64,000 bases of DNA from assembly GCF_965277665.1 (NCBI RefSeq), contig NZ_OZ255835.1:3968001-4032000 (forward strand). The letters run 5' to 3'. This stretch comes from Lichenicoccus sp965277665 (GTDB lineage Bacteria; Pseudomonadota; Alphaproteobacteria; Acetobacterales; Acetobacteraceae). The position numbers and the translations under genes were made by a program. Shown here piece by piece: positions 63,323-64,000 of this stretch. Each line of letters opens with the position of its first letter. Positions within the stretch are counted from its first letter, which is position 1. A model generated the notes under the pieces. The model worked only from the letters and a program-made list of their open reading frames with translations, ran no database searches and was not told the origin of the DNA.

Positions 63323-64000
63323 AGGACTTCGTGTTGCAGAGCAGTGGCGTCGAACTGGCGGGAATCAGCTGCCTGTTCGGCCAGACGCCGGCGATCCGCG
63401 AGATCGATCTGTCGGTGGCGCAGGGCGAGTTCCTGGCCCTCGTCGGCCCGTCCGGCGCCGGCAAGACCACCTTGCTGCGCGTCATCGCCGGCCTGGAGCC
63501 GGGCTATACCGGGCGGCTCTCGATCGGCACCCGGGACGTGACGCGCGTGCCGGCGCGCGAGCGCAATATCGGCTTCGTGTTCCAGAGCTACGCGCTGTTC
63601 GGCCATATGAGCGTGAAGGAGAACGTGGCGTTCGGGCTGCGGGTGCGGCCGTGGCGACGCCGCCCGGATCGCCGCACCATCGGCCTGCGTGTGCGCGAGC
63701 TGCTCGAACTGGTGCAGGTGGCGCATCTCGCGGATCGTCGTCCGGGACAGCTCTCCGGCGGCCAGCGCCAGCGCGTGGCGCTGGCGCGCGCGCTGGCGAT
63801 CGAGCCCGAGCTGCTGCTGCTAGACGAGCCGTTCGGGGCGCTGGATCCGCTGGTGCGCAAGGACATACGCAGCTGGCTGCGCGGGCTGCATGACCGGCTC
63901 GGCCTGACCAGCATCCTGGTGACGCACGACCAGGGCGAGGCGATCGAGGTCGCCGACCGCATCGCCCTGCTGCGCGACGGCGCGCTGGAGCAGGTCGGCA
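63319..64000 (+). CDS. cysA: Sulfate ABC transporter ATPase CysA (3' truncated by window edge)
   Basis: The first 227 residues are present. Translation reads MKDFVLQSSGVELAGISC, Walker A VGPSGAGKTT (about residues 42-51), Q-loop FVFQSYALFGHMSV, signature LSGGQRQRVALARAL, Walker B LLLLDEPFGALDP and switch HDQGEAIEVADRIA, all in the CysA pattern. The C-terminal regulatory part lies beyond the window. An N-terminal extension of about ten residues before the usual CysA start is present. It overlaps cysW by four bases, so cysPTWA is one operon. Confidence 0.93.
   Translation, partial: MKDFVLQSSGVELAGISCLFGQTPAIREIDLSVAQGEFLALVGPSGAGKTTLLRVIAGLEPGYTGRLSIGTRDVTRVPARERNIGFVFQSYALFGHMSVKENVAFGLRVRPWRRRPDRRTIGLRVRELLELVQVAHLADRRPGQLSGGQRQRVALARALAIEPELLLLDEPFGALDPLVRKDIRSWLRGLHDRLGLTSILVTHDQGEAIEVADRIALLRDGALEQVG

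Overview
The window is high-GC alphaproteobacterial DNA, most likely from an Acetobacteraceae/Rhodospirillales bacterium with a phototrophic history. The grounds are an ALAS-type hemA, a recognisable 8-vinyl reductase gene (bciA) of bacteriochlorophyll synthesis, the rpmI-rplT-pheS-pheT order, and several polyol, CUT2 and taurine-type ABC importers. The genus cannot be fixed from sequence reading alone.

Layout. (1) 1-10580 is a polyol-utilisation region: the end of a Smo/Mtl-type ABC importer (smoF', smoG, smoK), then a visibly AT-richer block with two SDR dehydrogenases and a SmoE-like binding protein on the minus strand, divergent from a LacD/YihT-type aldolase, a ROK kinase, a small P-loop kinase, a SorC-family regulator and an L-xylulose-reductase-like SDR. 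(2) 10631-18932 is mostly core: xseA, purD, a DUF5519 protein, an NAD-dependent epimerase-like protein, an AbrB-family membrane protein overlapping an isochorismatase-type hydrolase, a divergent TetR regulator, and hemA. (3) 18987-27383 is one tightly overlapping minus-strand operon joining a CUT2 importer to two SfnB-like oxidoreductases and an NtaA/DmoA-type FMN monooxygenase, probably for organosulfur uptake and desulfurisation. (4) 27521-28483 is bciA. (5) 28654-34247 is a GntR regulator and a SsuABC/TauABC-like importer coupled to an acetamidase/formamidase and an amidase-signature enzyme. (6) 34287-37090 is an RbsBC/FrcA-like importer.

(7) 37405-51099 is an integrated mobile element of 13,670 bp. 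It lies between 25-bp direct repeats, one of them the 3' end of a tRNA-Ser(GGA) gene. A tyrosine integrase sits at the left end and matching triplet repeats (probable integrase arm sites) lie just inside both ends. It carries a serine recombinase with its own candidate recombination site, a helicase-like ATPase, a 947-residue low-complexity protein with repeated PGF motifs (possible virion protein), an HNH-like protein, and several exported or unknown small proteins. Capsid, terminase and tail genes are not recognisable, so it looks like a satellite or degenerate phage-type element.

(8) 51248-64000 is core again: lepA, an SDR lacking its catalytic tyrosine, a nuclease-helicase fusion (DUF2075 type), pheT-pheS-rplT-rpmI, and a sulfate importer operon cysP-cysT-cysW-cysA that runs off the right edge. 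Two sulfur-related systems therefore lie in the window: inorganic sulfate import at the right end and the proposed organosulfur operon in the middle.
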